Source: Phenylobacterium sp. RIFCSPHIGHO2_01_FULL_69_31
Lineage (GTDB): Bacteria > Pseudomonadota > Alphaproteobacteria > Caulobacterales > Caulobacteraceae
Direction of reading: 5' to 3'
DNA length: 64,000 nt
Assembly (NCBI RefSeq): GCF_001824475.1
Contig: NZ_MHXN01000011.1
Coordinates: 71,918-135,917 of the forward strand
Position numbers and translations under genes: made by a program. Below, one piece after another: positions 43,436 to 55,054 of this stretch. Each line of letters begins with the position of its first letter. Within the stretch, counting starts at the first letter, position 1. Below the pieces are notes generated by a model that had not been told where the DNA came from, did no database searches, and saw nothing but the letters and a program-made list of their open reading frames with translations.

Positions 43436-44224
43436 TCAGCGGACGGTGAGACCGCCGTCGATAACCAGCTCCTGGCCCGTCACGTAGCGGCTCTCGTCCG
43501 AGCAGAGCCAGAGCACGCCGTTGGCGATGTCTTCCGGCCAGCCCTTCACCCCGAGGGGAACCGCCATGGCCGACATGGCGTCCAGGTCCGGCGGGGCGTT
43601 GGCGCCGGGGTTCACGGCTTCGCCGACCGTGGTCCAGATCGGCGTCTCGATCAGGCCCGGATGGACGGAGTTCACCCGGATGCCGTCCCGGGCGTTGGCG
43701 CATTCCATGGCCACGGCCTTGGTGAACAGGCGCACGCCGCCCTTGGTGGCGCAGTAGCCGGCGAGGTTGGCCGAGCCCTTGAGGCCGGCGACCGAGGAGA
43801 TGTTGACGATGCTGCCGCCCTGGCCCGAGGCGCGCATCAGGGGGATCGAGTGCTTCGTGCCCAGGAACACGCCGTCCAGGTTGATGGCGGTCTGCCGGCG
43901 CCAGTTGGCCAGGGTCATCTCCAGGATCGACCCGCCGATGCCGATGCCCGCATTGTTCACCAGGAAGTCGAGCCGGCCGTGCCGCGCCTTGATCCCATCG
44001 ACGATCTCGGCCCAGCCGTCCTCGTCGGTGACGTCCTGGTGGCGGTACTCGGCCTTGCCGCCCGACTTCAGGATGCCGGCCACCACCTCTTCGCCCAGGG
44101 CGTCCTGGATGTCGGTGACGACGACGAACGCGCCTTCGGCCGCCAGCTTCTCGGCGCAGCCGCGGCCGATCCCGCTGGCCCCGCCCGTGACGAGCGCGAC
44201 CTTGCCGCTCACTCGACCTGCCAT
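43436..44224 (-). CDS. short-chain dehydrogenase/reductase (SDR)
   Basis: 262 residues. Classical SDR: VTGGASGIGRGCAEKLA, acidic VVVTDIQD (NAD preference), NNAGIGIGGSI, ISSVAGLKG, YCATKGG (catalytic Tyr/Lys), HPGLIETPIW and C-terminal SRYVTGQELVIDGGLTVR. Good GGGAGGG ribosome-binding site before ATG 44224. The NAD-dependent alcohol substrate is unknown; SDRs of this type act on hydroxysteroids, cyclic alcohols or acyl chains. Confidence 0.92.
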   Translation of the reverse strand: MAGRVSGKVALVTGGASGIGRGCAEKLAAEGAFVVVTDIQDALGEEVVAGILKSGGKAEYRHQDVTDEDGWAEIVDGIKARHGRLDFLVNNAGIGIGGSILEMTLANWRRQTAINLDGVFLGTKHSIPLMRASGQGGSIVNISSVAGLKGSANLAGYCATKGGVRLFTKAVAMECANARDGIRVNSVHPGLIETPIWTTVGEAVNPGANAPPDLDAMSAMAVPLGVKGWPEDIANGVLWLCSDESRYVTGQELVIDGGLTVR

Positions 44225-44371
44225 CTGATCCCTCCCTTATCGTTGATAACCTTGAGTGGTAGCGCGCCGGCCGGCGCCCGCCTAGCCCCTTCGCCGCGCG
44301 CCCTATCCAGGCTATCCGCCCCTGGAAGGCAAGCGAGCGCGCGGGTCGGAGGACCGGCCGCTGGAGGGGTT

Positions 44372-44893
44372 ATGAAGATCGACATTCGACCCTGCGGTCC
44401 GCAGGACGCCGGGGCCCTGGCGCTGGTGGGCCAGGCGACGTTCCTGGAGACCTATGCGACCGTCCTGCCGGCGGCGGACATCCTGGCGCACTGCGGTGAT
44501 GAGCACGGCGAGGGGCGCTATGCCGCCTGGCTGGCGCAACCGGAGACGCACAGATTCTGGGCGGCCGAGGTGGCGGGCCTGGGCGCGACCGTGGGCTACG
44601 TCATGCTCTGCCCGCCCGACCTGCCGGTCCCCACCGGGCCGGGGGACCTGGAGATCAAGCGGATCTACCTCCTGTCACGGTTCCAGGGCGGCGGCGTGGG
44701 CGCACGGCTGATGACCACCGCCATCGACGCCGCCAGGGCGCTGGGCGCCCGGCGCCTACTGTTGGGCGTCTACGGCGAGAACGCGAGCGCAATCGCCTTC
44801 TACGCCCGCCAGGGGTTCACCGAGGCGGGCGTGCGGAAGTTCCAGGTGGGCGCCAACACCTATGACGATCTGGTGCTGGCGAGGGCGCTCTGA
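44372..44893 (+). CDS. GNAT family N-acetyltransferase
   Basis: 173 residues. IYLLSRFQGGGVGARLMTTAIDAARALGARRLLLGVYGENASAIAFYARQGFTEAG shows the acetyl-CoA pyrophosphate loop (QGGGVG) and C-terminal FYARQGF typical of RimI/ribosomal or small-molecule GNATs. N-terminal IDIRPCGPQDAGALALVGQATFLETYA fits the subgroup. ATG 44372 has GGAGGGG upstream. Convergent with the small membrane gene 4 bp away. Confidence 0.9.
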   Translation: MKIDIRPCGPQDAGALALVGQATFLETYATVLPAADILAHCGDEHGEGRYAAWLAQPETHRFWAAEVAGLGATVGYVMLCPPDLPVPTGPGDLEIKRIYLLSRFQGGGVGARLMTTAIDAARALGARRLLLGVYGENASAIAFYARQGFTEAGVRKFQVGANTYDDLVLARAL

Positions 44894-44897
44894 GCCC

Positions 44898-45071
44898 CTA
44901 TTGCATCCACTTGGGTTCGGAGCTGCCGGTGGTCATGATCCCGTAGATCAGGCCGATGGCGAGCAGGACGATCGCGGCGACCATGACGACCCCGATCAGG
45001 CCCTCGAACTTCTCGGCCAGATGTTTCGGCTTGTGATGACGGACTTCGCCGGTATGCGGCTCGGTATGCAT
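44898..45071 (-). CDS. small single-TM membrane protein
   Basis: 57 residues: a His-rich polar N-terminus (HTEPHTGEVRHHKPKHLAEKFEG), one membrane helix (about 28-47, LIGVVMVAAIVLLAIGLIYGI) and a short tail ending PKWMQ. AGGA lies about seven bases upstream of ATG 45071. Not recognised as a named family; the layout recalls accessory subunits of respiratory complexes, but this is only a guess. Confidence 0.68.
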   Translation of the reverse strand: MHTEPHTGEVRHHKPKHLAEKFEGLIGVVMVAAIVLLAIGLIYGIMTTGSSEPKWMQ

Positions 45072-45390
45072 GAGACTTCCTCGCAATCCTGTTTGGTGGA
45101 GTTCTTGAGCTCCACGCCAGGCTGCGGCAGACGCCAGAGGCGTCCCCCGGAAGTTCGCCGGGCCCCGCCTGCGAGAAGCGGAGACCAAGTGGGCCGCCGG
45201 GGCGCGCCCTTGCCGCCTGTCTCAGTCAGGCGATGAGGGGAGTCTGCGCCTCGAAACCGGAGCGGTCAATCCGCAAGCGTGGGTGGTGATTGGGCCACAC
45301 CCTAGGATTGCGAGGCGCGTGCAATCGCCGGGCGGCCATGGACTTCCGCGCCGTCCGGCGGCACATCGCGCTGAACTTCCGGAGACGCAC
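45072..45390. other. 319-bp intergenic region with strong hairpin potential
   Basis: Between the divergent small membrane gene and the acidic-protein gene. No ORF of credible composition. It has GACGCC-aga-GGCGTC (45130-45144), GCCTG-N7-CAGGC (about 45214-45230) and complementary outer segments (GCGGCAGAC near 45124 with GTCTGCGC near 45242). A structured RNA of about 125-150 nt is possible, but GC content makes chance pairing likely. Confidence 0.3.
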
Positions 45391-45669
45391 ATGGTCAGCC
45401 TCGACGACTATATCGATGACGACGGCGACGAGCCCGACACCGCAGCCGATTTCGCGGCGCTCAAGGGGTGCCTGAAGGCGCTGGCCGACGCCATCGCCAG
45501 CACCAACCTGGCGGTGATCAACGGCGCCCAGGGCGACGTGGGCGCGGCCACCCAGCGGGTGCAGGCCTCCATCGGCGCCCTCAAGCGCTTCCACGACGCC
45601 TTCAAGATCCTGGAAGCCGGGACCGAAGACGAGAGCGAGGCGCCGGCGGAAGAAGAGGACGACGCCTAG
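45391..45669 (+). CDS. small acidic hypothetical protein
   Basis: 92 residues, strongly acidic at both ends (DDYIDDDGDEPD and EDESEAPAEEEDDA) with a central amphipathic helix pair (LKGCLKALADAIASTNLAVINGAQGDVGAATQRVQASIGALKRFHDAFKIL). GGAG precedes ATG 45391 by seven bases. No recognised domain; likely cytoplasmic. Its TAG lies inside the palindrome shared with the convergent carB end. Confidence 0.68.
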   Translation: MVSLDDYIDDDGDEPDTAADFAALKGCLKALADAIASTNLAVINGAQGDVGAATQRVQASIGALKRFHDAFKILEAGTEDESEAPAEEEDDA

Positions 45670-45678
45670 GCGAGAAGC

Positions 45679-45686
<8 letters not shown>
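45662..45686. terminator. hairpin containing the stop codons of two convergent genes
   Basis: Perfect 10-bp stem ACGCCTAGGC / GCCTAGGCGT with loop gagaa. The TAG of the acidic-protein gene (45667-45669) and the carB stop (45679-45681) both fall in the arms. No T-run follows on either strand, so it may work as a bidirectional, not purely intrinsic, terminator. Confidence 0.55.
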
Positions 45687-48969
<3,283 letters not shown>

Positions 48970-49216
48970 GGGTCTCGCGCGCAAGGGCCGCGCGTGCTTT
49001 CGCACCGCTGCCGACAAGTCAGAACTGCAGGTTAAGGCGCCCCTTTAGAGACCGATGCCGCTTGGCGCAAGCACGCACACGACCCGGGAGCCCATAGTTC
49101 CGGAGAGCGCGTTCGGTTCCCGGAAATTTCTCAAGCGAATCACGCAACTAACCGGCGGCTGAGGCTCTATCCTTACGGGCGTCGACGTTCGGCGTCCGAA
49201 GACATGCGGAGTGCCC

Positions 49217-49447
49217 ATGAGCCTGCTCGACAGAATCCCGACCCTGAGCGACGACGAGGTCGTGAACCTGCTGGCGAACGCACGCAGGCTGAGCGAGCAG
49301 GGCGACGACAAGCAGAAGGCCGCCGCGGCCGAGCTGCTGGAACCTCTGCAGGCCGAGGCCCACCAGCGCAAGGAAGCCCGCCTCGAGCGCGCCAAGGAAA
49401 AGCGCGCCGCCACCCGCAAGGCCACGCTGAAGTCCGCCGCGGCCTAG
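49217..49447 (+). CDS. small helical hypothetical protein
   Basis: 76 residues. Predicted mostly alpha-helical and basic at the C-terminus (LLDRIPTLSDDEVVNLLANARRLSEQGDDKQKAAAAELLEPLQAEA then HQRKEARLERAKEKRAATRKATLK). It resembles small proteins found across Caulobacterales but has no assigned role. GGAG lies about six bases before ATG 49217. Preceded by 247 bp upstream of carB that carry both promoters. Confidence 0.7.
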   Translation: MSLLDRIPTLSDDEVVNLLANARRLSEQGDDKQKAAAAELLEPLQAEAHQRKEARLERAKEKRAATRKATLKSAAA

Positions 49448-49480
49448 CTTCGCTGACGCGATGAAGGCAGGGTGGGGCGC

Positions 49481-49891
49481 ATGCGGTGCGCCCTGCCTCT
49501 CCTCGCCCTCCTGATATCGACGCCCGCCGCGGCGCAGACCCCGCCCAAGCCGGGCGCGCCGGCGGTTCTGGACGCCACCCTGTCGGGCCAGCCGATCCGC
49601 GCCCCGGCCGGCGATCTGCGCGTCACCGTCAGTCAGGCGGTCATTCCCGTCGGCGGACGCCTGGCGGCCCACAAACACCCCTATCCGCGCGTCGTGAACG
49701 TGCTGGCCGGGCGCCTCAAGATCACCAATCTCGATACCGGGCAGACCCGTGACGCCGTCGCGGGCGACTGGATGGTGGATGCGGTCGACCAGTGGCACGA
49801 AGCGGTCGTGGTCGGGGACGAGCCCGTGCGCCTCTTGACCATCGACCAGGCGCCGCCCGGCGCGGCGGTGACGATCCCCAGGAACCCCTGA
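49481..49891 (+). CDS. exported cupin-domain protein
   Basis: 136 residues with a signal peptide (about 1-18, ending AAAQ). A single cupin: VIPVGGRLAAHKHPYPRVVNVLAGRLKITNLDTGQTRDAVAGDWMVDAVDQWHEAVVVGDEPVRLLTIDQ. The HKH motif and later WHEA give metal-binding His residues. Periplasmic; no substrate known. ATG 49481 is preferred over GTG 49472 as it leaves a compact signal peptide. 88 bp upstream of the ECF sigma gene. Confidence 0.83.
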   Translation: MRCALPLLALLISTPAAAQTPPKPGAPAVLDATLSGQPIRAPAGDLRVTVSQAVIPVGGRLAAHKHPYPRVVNVLAGRLKITNLDTGQTRDAVAGDWMVDAVDQWHEAVVVGDEPVRLLTIDQAPPGAAVTIPRNP

Positions 49892-49979
49892 TACGGGAAC
49901 CCTTGCGTCTTGCGCGCGAGACAGGCAGCTTCGCCCTAATGCGTTCGCTGATCAAAGCGACACAACCTAAGGGACCGCC

Positions 49980-50537
49980 TTGGCCTCCGCCGCGACGACA
50001 ACCGACATCCTATCGCCGCTGATGACCCGCATCGCCGCGGGCGAGCGCGAGGCCCTGCGACAATTGTACCAGGCCACCTCCGCGAAGCTTTTTGGGGTCT
50101 GCCTCCGTATCCTCTCCGACCGCGAGGAGAGTGAGGACGTTTTGCAGGACGTGTACGTCACCATATGGCGACGGGCCGACCGTTTCGACGGAGCCCGCGC
50201 GAGCGTGATGACCTGGGTGTCCACCATCGCGCGGAACCGGGCCATCGACCGGCTGCGGGCGCGGGGGCCGATGGCCTACGCCGAGCCCGTGGAGGAACTG
50301 GAAATCCCCGACGGCGCGGACAGCGCCGAGACGCTGCTGGCCGCCGCGGACGACCGCGACCGGCTGCACGGGTGCATGTCGGAACTGGACGACCGGACCC
50401 AGTCGGTGATCCGCACCGCATTTTTCGAAGGCGTCACTTACGAAGCCTTAGCCAAGCGCATGGATGCTCCACTGGGCACCGTTAAGAGTTGGATCCGTCG
50501 CGGACTGGCGAAGCTGAAGGGGTGCCTCCAGTCATGA
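49980..50537 (+). CDS. ECF-type RNA polymerase sigma factor (RskA-linked)
   Basis: 185 residues: sigma region 2 (LRQLYQATSAKLFGVCLRILSDREESEDVLQDVYVTIWRRADRFDGARASVMTWVSTIARNRAIDRLR) and region 4 (LDDRTQSVIRTAFFEGVTYEALAKRMDAPLGTVKSWIRRGLAKLKGCL). The following RskA-like anti-sigma gene overlaps by ATGA, so this is an SigK/RskA-type stress pair. Start TTG 49980 has AAGGGA six bases upstream; an internal ATG at 50022 would remove part of region 2. Confidence 0.93.
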   Translation: MASAATTTDILSPLMTRIAAGEREALRQLYQATSAKLFGVCLRILSDREESEDVLQDVYVTIWRRADRFDGARASVMTWVSTIARNRAIDRLRARGPMAYAEPVEELEIPDGADSAETLLAAADDRDRLHGCMSELDDRTQSVIRTAFFEGVTYEALAKRMDAPLGTVKSWIRRGLAKLKGCLQS

Positions 50538-51268
50538 GCGAAGCTCCCGACCTTTCCGAAGCCGAAGCCTTCGCCGCCGAACATGCCCTGGGCGTCCTGA
50601 ACGCCCGCGAACGGGCCGAGGCCGAGGCCCGCATGGCCCGCGAACCCGCCTTCGCCGCCGACGTCGAAGCCTGGCGCGCGCGCCTTGGCCCGATGATCGA
50701 CAGCATCGAGCCGGTCCCGGCGCCGGCCGGCCTGTGGACCCGCATCGAGCGCATGCTGCCGGCCAACGACAACGGCGCGATCATGAACAAGCTGCGCTTC
50801 TGGCGGAACTCGGCGATGGGCGGCTTCGCCCTGGCCGCGGCCAGCCTCGCCGGCGTGATGGTCCAGGTGGCCCAGCCGCCGACGGTGGTGGAGCGCCAGG
50901 TTCCGGTGCAGCCCACCGGTCAGCTGCTGAACGCCAGCGTCGTCAGCCAGGAAGGCCGTGCGCAGCCGCTGTTCGTGGCCGCCTACGACCCCGACCGCAA
51001 GGCGCTGATCGTCACCTCGCTGCTGCCGGAAGGCTCCGACCGCGACAAGGTGCACGAGCTGTGGCTGATCGCCGGCCAGGACAATCCCAAGTCCCTGGGC
51101 CTGGTGGAGTCCGGCAAGGCCAAGGTGATCGCCCTGCCGACCGAGCTGATGGGCAAGATGTCCGAGGGTGCGGCCCTGGCCGTGTCGGAGGAACCGCCTG
51201 GCGGCTCGAAGAACCCGGCCGGCCCGAGCGGCCCGGTCATCGGCGTCGGCAAGCTGTCGAAGCTGTAG
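50534..51268 (+). CDS. anti-sigma factor, RskA-type
   Basis: 244 residues. The N-terminal zinc-free anti-sigma domain (SEAEAFAAEHALGVLNARERAEAEARMAREPAFAADVEAWRARLGPM) binds the ECF factor. One membrane helix (about residues 96-112) and a periplasmic RskA C-terminal domain (LFVAAYDPDRKALIVTSLLPEGSDRDKVHELWLIAGQDNPKSLGLV) follow. It should hold the sigma factor inactive at the membrane until a periplasmic signal triggers proteolysis. Coupled to the sigma gene by ATGA. Confidence 0.92.
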   Translation: MSEAPDLSEAEAFAAEHALGVLNARERAEAEARMAREPAFAADVEAWRARLGPMIDSIEPVPAPAGLWTRIERMLPANDNGAIMNKLRFWRNSAMGGFALAAASLAGVMVQVAQPPTVVERQVPVQPTGQLLNASVVSQEGRAQPLFVAAYDPDRKALIVTSLLPEGSDRDKVHELWLIAGQDNPKSLGLVESGKAKVIALPTELMGKMSEGAALAVSEEPPGGSKNPAGPSGPVIGVGKLSKL

Positions 51269-51326
51269 GAGCCGGCGCCGCCCCGCGCGGCGCCGCGTTC
51301 CGCGCACACGTCTCCTGGGGGTGGGT

Positions 51327-51794
51327 ATGAAGCCTGTGCTGCTGGCGGCTGTCGCCGCGCTGTTCCTGAGCGCGGGGGCGGCCCACGCGCGGCCGATCCC
51401 CGCCGCCGGACTGACGGTCGAAGACGTGCTGGCCTTCATGAAGAGCGCCGGCTTCGACGCCAAGATCGCCAAGACGGACCAGGGCTCTCCCTACGTCTCG
51501 ACCTCGAAGGACGGGATCAACTTCGACCTCGACCTGTACGACTGTGACGCCGGCCGGTGCCGCGCGGTGCAGTTCGTCGCCAGCTTCGACCTGAAGGAGC
51601 CGCTGAGCGCGGCCAAGGTCAACGAATGGAACCTCAAGAAGCGCTACATCCGCGTCTACACGGACGAGGGCGGCGACCCGATCTTCGCCTACGACGCCAA
51701 TCTGGCGCCGGGCGGCACCTACGAGGCGCTGCAGGACGACCTGGACGTTTTCGTCCAGTTCCTGCCCGAGATCCTCGAACACATCGGCTGGTAG
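51327..51794 (+). CDS. exported YbjN-domain protein
   Basis: 155 residues. A signal peptide (about 1-21, ending AHA) is followed by a YbjN-like region: LTVEDVLAFMKSAGFDAKIAKTDQGSPYVSTSKDGINFDLDLYDCDAGRCRAVQFVASFDLKEPLSAAKVNEWNLKKRYIRVYTDEGGDPIFAYDANL. YbjN proteins adopt a type-III-secretion-chaperone-like fold; function unclear. The two Cys (CDAGRC) may form a disulfide in the periplasm. Convergent with carA, 9 bp apart. Confidence 0.85.
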   Translation: MKPVLLAAVAALFLSAGAAHARPIPAAGLTVEDVLAFMKSAGFDAKIAKTDQGSPYVSTSKDGINFDLDLYDCDAGRCRAVQFVASFDLKEPLSAAKVNEWNLKKRYIRVYTDEGGDPIFAYDANLAPGGTYEALQDDLDVFVQFLPEILEHIGW

Positions 51795-51803
51795 GGCCGG
51801 CGC

Positions 51804-52970
51804 CTACTTCGCCTTGTCCATGAAGCCGGCGAACCGCTCGAACAGGTAGAGGCTGTCCGTGGGGCCGGGCGAGGCTTCCGGGTGGTGCTGGATGGAGAAG
51901 ACCGGCCGGTCCTTCAGCGCCACGCCGGCGTTGGTGCCGTCGAACAGCGAGACGTGGGTCTCGACCACCGGCTCGGGCAGGCTGTCGCGGTCGACCGTGA
52001 AGCCGTGGTTCATCGAGACGATCTCGACCTTGCCGGTGGTCAGGTCCTTCACCGGGTGGTTCGCGCCGTGGTGACCCTGGTCCATCTTCTTGGTCTTGGC
52101 GCCGAGAGCCAGGGACAGCATCTGGTGCCCCAGGCAGATCCCGAACACCGGCTTTCCGCTGTCGACCAGCTTGCGGATCTCCGGCACCGCGTACTCGCCC
52201 GTGGCCGCGGGGTCGCCGGGGCCGTTGGACAGCAGCACGCCGTCCGGATTGCGGGCCAGGATCTCCTCGGCCGTGGTCTTGGCCGGCACGACCGTCACAT
52301 GGGCGCCCACAGAGGTCAGGGCGCGCAGGATGTTGCGCTTCACGCCGTAGTCGACGACCACCACCTCGTACTTCGCCTTGCCGGGCTTGGCGTAGCCGCC
52401 GTTCCAGTCCCAGAGGCCCTCATCGTAGGTGAAGGGCTGGAGGCAGGAGGCGTCCTTGGCCAGGTCCAGACCCTCCAGGCCCGACCAGGCCTTGGCCTTG
52501 GCGACCAGGGCGTCAATGTCGAACTTGCCGTCGGGATCGTGGGCGATCACGCCGTGGGGCATGCCGTGCTCGCGGATCACCCGGGTCAGCGCCCGGGTGT
52601 CGACGCCGGCCAGGCCGATGACGCCGCGGCGGCTCATCCAGGTTTCCAGGTCGCTGTCGGCCCGCCAGTTGGCCGGCTTGGTCGGCACGTCGCGGAAGAT
52701 CGCGCCCCGGGCCGCCGTCTCGGCCGAGCCTGACATCTGCTCGATGTCCTCGACGTTCGTGCCGACGTTGCCGATGTGCGGGAAGGTGAAGGCCACGATC
52801 TGAGCCATGTAGGAGGGGTCGGTCAGGATCTCCTGGTAGCCGGTCATGGCGGTGTTGAAGCACACCTCGCCCACGGCCTCGCCCACCGCGCCGACGCCTA
52901 TCCCCTGCAGGACGGTTCCGTCGGCCAGCACCAGGACTCCGGTGACGCCAGGCAGCAGGTCACGGCTCAT
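51804..52970 (-). CDS. carA: carbamoyl-phosphate synthase small (glutaminase) subunit
   Basis: 388 residues. N-terminal subdomain ([33 protein letters not shown]) and class I glutamine amidotransferase ([33 protein letters not shown] with nucleophile Cys279, [13 protein letters not shown] with His and Glu). It supplies ammonia to CarB. Good AAGGAG before ATG 52970. Same strand as carB but the cupin, ECF, anti-sigma and YbjN genes lie between on the opposite strand, so the two are separately transcribed. Confidence 0.97.
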   Translation of the reverse strand: MSRDLLPGVTGVLVLADGTVLQGIGVGAVGEAVGEVCFNTAMTGYQEILTDPSYMAQIVAFTFPHIGNVGTNVEDIEQMSGSAETAARGAIFRDVPTKPANWRADSDLETWMSRRGVIGLAGVDTRALTRVIREHGMPHGVIAHDPDGKFDIDALVAKAKAWSGLEGLDLAKDASCLQPFTYDEGLWDWNGGYAKPGKAKYEVVVVDYGVKRNILRALTSVGAHVTVVPAKTTAEEILARNPDGVLLSNGPGDPAATGEYAVPEIRKLVDSGKPVFGICLGHQMLSLALGAKTKKMDQGHHGANHPVKDLTTGKVEIVSMNHGFTVDRDSLPEPVVETHVSLFDGTNAGVALKDRPVFSIQHHPEASPGPTDSLYLFERFAGFMDKAK

Positions 52971-53047
52971 GGTGGGGGCTCCTTGTGGGCAAACGGCGGC
53001 GTAGGTAGTGAGTCCCGGACTTGGGGTCAATGCGACGCGAGGGACCT

Positions 53048-53482
53048 ATGGCCTATATCGATCCGGACCGCGAGGCCTGGGACTTCTTCAAGAGCCTCCC
53101 GCGCGACCAGCCGATCCAGATGCTGAACCTGGTGAAGCTGAAGCCGAAGGCGGAATACCCGGCGGGGCATCCCGATCATGGCAAGGATCTTTCCGGGCTG
53201 GACGCCTATCGCGCCTATGGCCGGACCACGGCGCACATCTTCAAGCAGCTCGGCGGCCGGCAGGTCTGGGCGGGCAAGCCGCAGGTGATGGTCACCGGCC
53301 CGGGCGCGGAGGCCTGGGACATCGCCTTCATCGCCGAGTACCCGACGGCCGAGGCGTTCATCGCCATGGTCCGGGATCCGGAGTACCGAGACTTGGTCCA
53401 GCACCGGACGGCCGGCGTGGCCGACTCGCGCCTGCTGCGGCTGGAGCCCATCCGCGAGCCCGGGGAGGGGTTCGGCGAATAG
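53048..53482 (+). CDS. DUF1330 family protein
   Basis: 144 residues. MAYIDPDREAWDFFKSLPRDQPIQMLNLVKLKPKAEYP... GLDAYRAYGRTTAHIFKQLGGRQVWAGKPQVMVTGPGAEAWDIAFIAEYPTAEAFIAMVRDPEYRDLVQHRTAGVADSRLLRLEP matches DUF1330, a ferredoxin-like dimeric alpha/beta-barrel (ABM-like) domain of unknown function. GAGGG lies before ATG 53048. Divergent from carA with 77 bp of shared promoter DNA. Confidence 0.88.
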   Translation: MAYIDPDREAWDFFKSLPRDQPIQMLNLVKLKPKAEYPAGHPDHGKDLSGLDAYRAYGRTTAHIFKQLGGRQVWAGKPQVMVTGPGAEAWDIAFIAEYPTAEAFIAMVRDPEYRDLVQHRTAGVADSRLLRLEPIREPGEGFGE

Positions 53483-53544
53483 CTGGCGGAAAACGAGGGA
53501 AACTTGGCATTTACGCCAGGCCGGGCGCCCGTCAGGGTGACGCC

Positions 53545-53790
53545 ATGCTCGCCCTCCGACCGAACTGCGAATGCTGCGACCGCGACCTGGCCCCCGATAG
53601 CCCGGACGCCCGCATCTGCACCTTCGAGTGCACCTTCTGCGCCGACTGTGTGGAGACCCGCCTCGGCGGCGCTTGTCCGAACTGTGGCGGCAACTTCGCG
53701 CCCCGGCCGATCCGCCCGCCGGGCGCCCTGGCCCGCTTCCCCGCTTCCACCGAGCGGGTGACCAAGCCTCACGACGCCTGCGCGGCCTGA
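53545..53790 (+). CDS. DUF1272 zinc-ribbon protein
   Basis: 81 residues. Eight to nine Cys arranged as treble-clef/zinc-ribbon: RPNCECCDRDL, ARICTFECTFCADCVET, GACPNCGGNFAPRP. This is the DUF1272 pattern. Probably a metal-binding small cytoplasmic protein of unknown role. Its 3' end overlaps the convergent PAS-kinase end by 22 bp. AGGGTGA precedes ATG 53545. Confidence 0.9.
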   Translation: MLALRPNCECCDRDLAPDSPDARICTFECTFCADCVETRLGGACPNCGGNFAPRPIRPPGALARFPASTERVTKPHDACAA

Positions 53791-54893
53791 CCGGCCAGCG
53801 CCGTCTCCAGGGCGCCGAACAGCGCCTCGACCCGGATCGGCTTGGCGATGTGGCCGTCCGCGCCGGCCGCGGCGCTGGCGGCGCGGTCGTCGGGCGAGGT
53901 GTTGGCCGACAGGACGATCGTCGGCGTCCGGGGCCGTCCCTCCGCCCGTTCCTCCGAACGGATGGTGCGGATCGCCGCAAGGCCGTCGGTCACGGGCATG
54001 CGCAGGTCCATGAGCACCGCGTCGAACCCGCCGCCGCGCCAGGCTTCCACCGCCGCGAAGCCGTTCTCGACGGTCACCACCTGGACGCCCGCCGCCTCCA
54101 GCATCAGTTCGATCACCTTGCGGTTGGTGGGGTTGTCGTCCGCGGCCAGCACCTTCAGCGGACGGTCCGGTGCGGCGTGCGGCCGGTCGTCAGGCGCGAG
54201 GTCCGCGTCGCCATAGTCGAGGAGCCCGTTCACCAGCCGGTCCAACTGGCGGGCGGCCGCGCGGATCTCGGCGACCAGGGCGCGCTGGTCGGGGCTGAGG
54301 TCGGTGGCGTCCGGCGCCTGGGCGAGGCCCGCGACGCCGTTCAGCGGCGTGCGCAGCTCGTGGCTCATGTCGGCCAGGAACTCGGCCTTGGCCCGATGGG
54401 CGGCCTCGGCGTGGGCCAGGGCCTGCTCCAAGGCCTCGGCCTGGCGCTTCATCTCGGTGATGTCCACCCGAAGGCCGATGACGCCGCCGTCCGAGGTGCG
54501 CCGCTCCTCGATCATCAGCCAGCGGCCGTCGGCCACCTGCTGCTCGTGGCGCTCGCCCGTGGCGGTGAACAGCTTGGCCTCGCGGGCGGCCAGCCACGCC
54601 TCCTCGTGGCCGATGGCGTCCGGATAGTCGCCGCGCCGCACCCCCTCGCGTAGAGTGTCGATCAGCTTCGCGCCGGGCCGGAACAGGTCGGCCGAGCGGT
54701 GGTAAATCTCGGCATAGCGTCGGTTCCACAGGATGTAGCGGCCCTCGGCGTCAAGGAAGACCACGCCCTCGGGGATCGCGTCGATGACCTCGCGCAGCCG
54801 CACCTCGGCGAGCTCGGCCTGGGCGCGCGCCTGCGACAGCGCCGCCGCCCCGGTCAGCCGCGCGAACCAGGCCCGTACGCCGCCCGCCGCCAT
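53769..54893 (-). CDS. PAS-HisKA-REC protein lacking the ATPase domain
   Basis: 374 residues. Coiled coil (about 18-35), PAS (about 35-148, VIDAIPEGVVFLDAEGRYILWNRRYAEIYHRS), coiled coil, HisKA with intact H-box EFLADMSHELRTPLNG (His178), then only about 20 residues before a complete receiver (LKVLAADDNPTNRKVIELML, Asp296 in AVLMDLRMPVTDG, IVLSANTS, IAKPIRVE). There is no HATPase (no N, G1, F or G2 box), so it cannot autophosphorylate alone. ATG 54893 has GGAG seven bases upstream. No membrane segment; cytoplasmic. Confidence 0.88.
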   Translation of the reverse strand: MAAGGVRAWFARLTGAAALSQARAQAELAEVRLREVIDAIPEGVVFLDAEGRYILWNRRYAEIYHRSADLFRPGAKLIDTLREGVRRGDYPDAIGHEEAWLAAREAKLFTATGERHEQQVADGRWLMIEERRTSDGGVIGLRVDITEMKRQAEALEQALAHAEAAHRAKAEFLADMSHELRTPLNGVAGLAQAPDATDLSPDQRALVAEIRAAARQLDRLVNGLLDYGDADLAPDDRPHAAPDRPLKVLAADDNPTNRKVIELMLEAAGVQVVTVENGFAAVEAWRGGGFDAVLMDLRMPVTDGLAAIRTIRSEERAEGRPRTPTIVLSANTSPDDRAASAAAGADGHIAKPIRVEALFGALETALAGQAAQAS

Positions 54894-55054
54894 ACTCGAT
54901 CTCCGAATCGCCCCGCCGTCGAGATTGCGGCATGAGCCGCGCCGGTCGTTCGCATTCGCCGGGCGGTCAAGGGATTGGCGGGCGGCGCCCAGTGCGGTTG
55001 CAGGCGGCGCCCGCCGATTGCACATCCCCGCCGTGCAGCCTTATGGAGGCGGCC

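Noticed and set aside
45072..45390. SRP RNA or tmRNA in the 319-bp gap
   Set aside because: The conserved SRP tetraloop region and the tRNA-like ends of tmRNA are absent.
49881..49910. GGAACC repeats before the ECF sigma gene as an ECF -35
   Set aside because: Spacing to the nearest CGTC is 19 bp and no CGTT follows at 16-17 bp; too weak to call.
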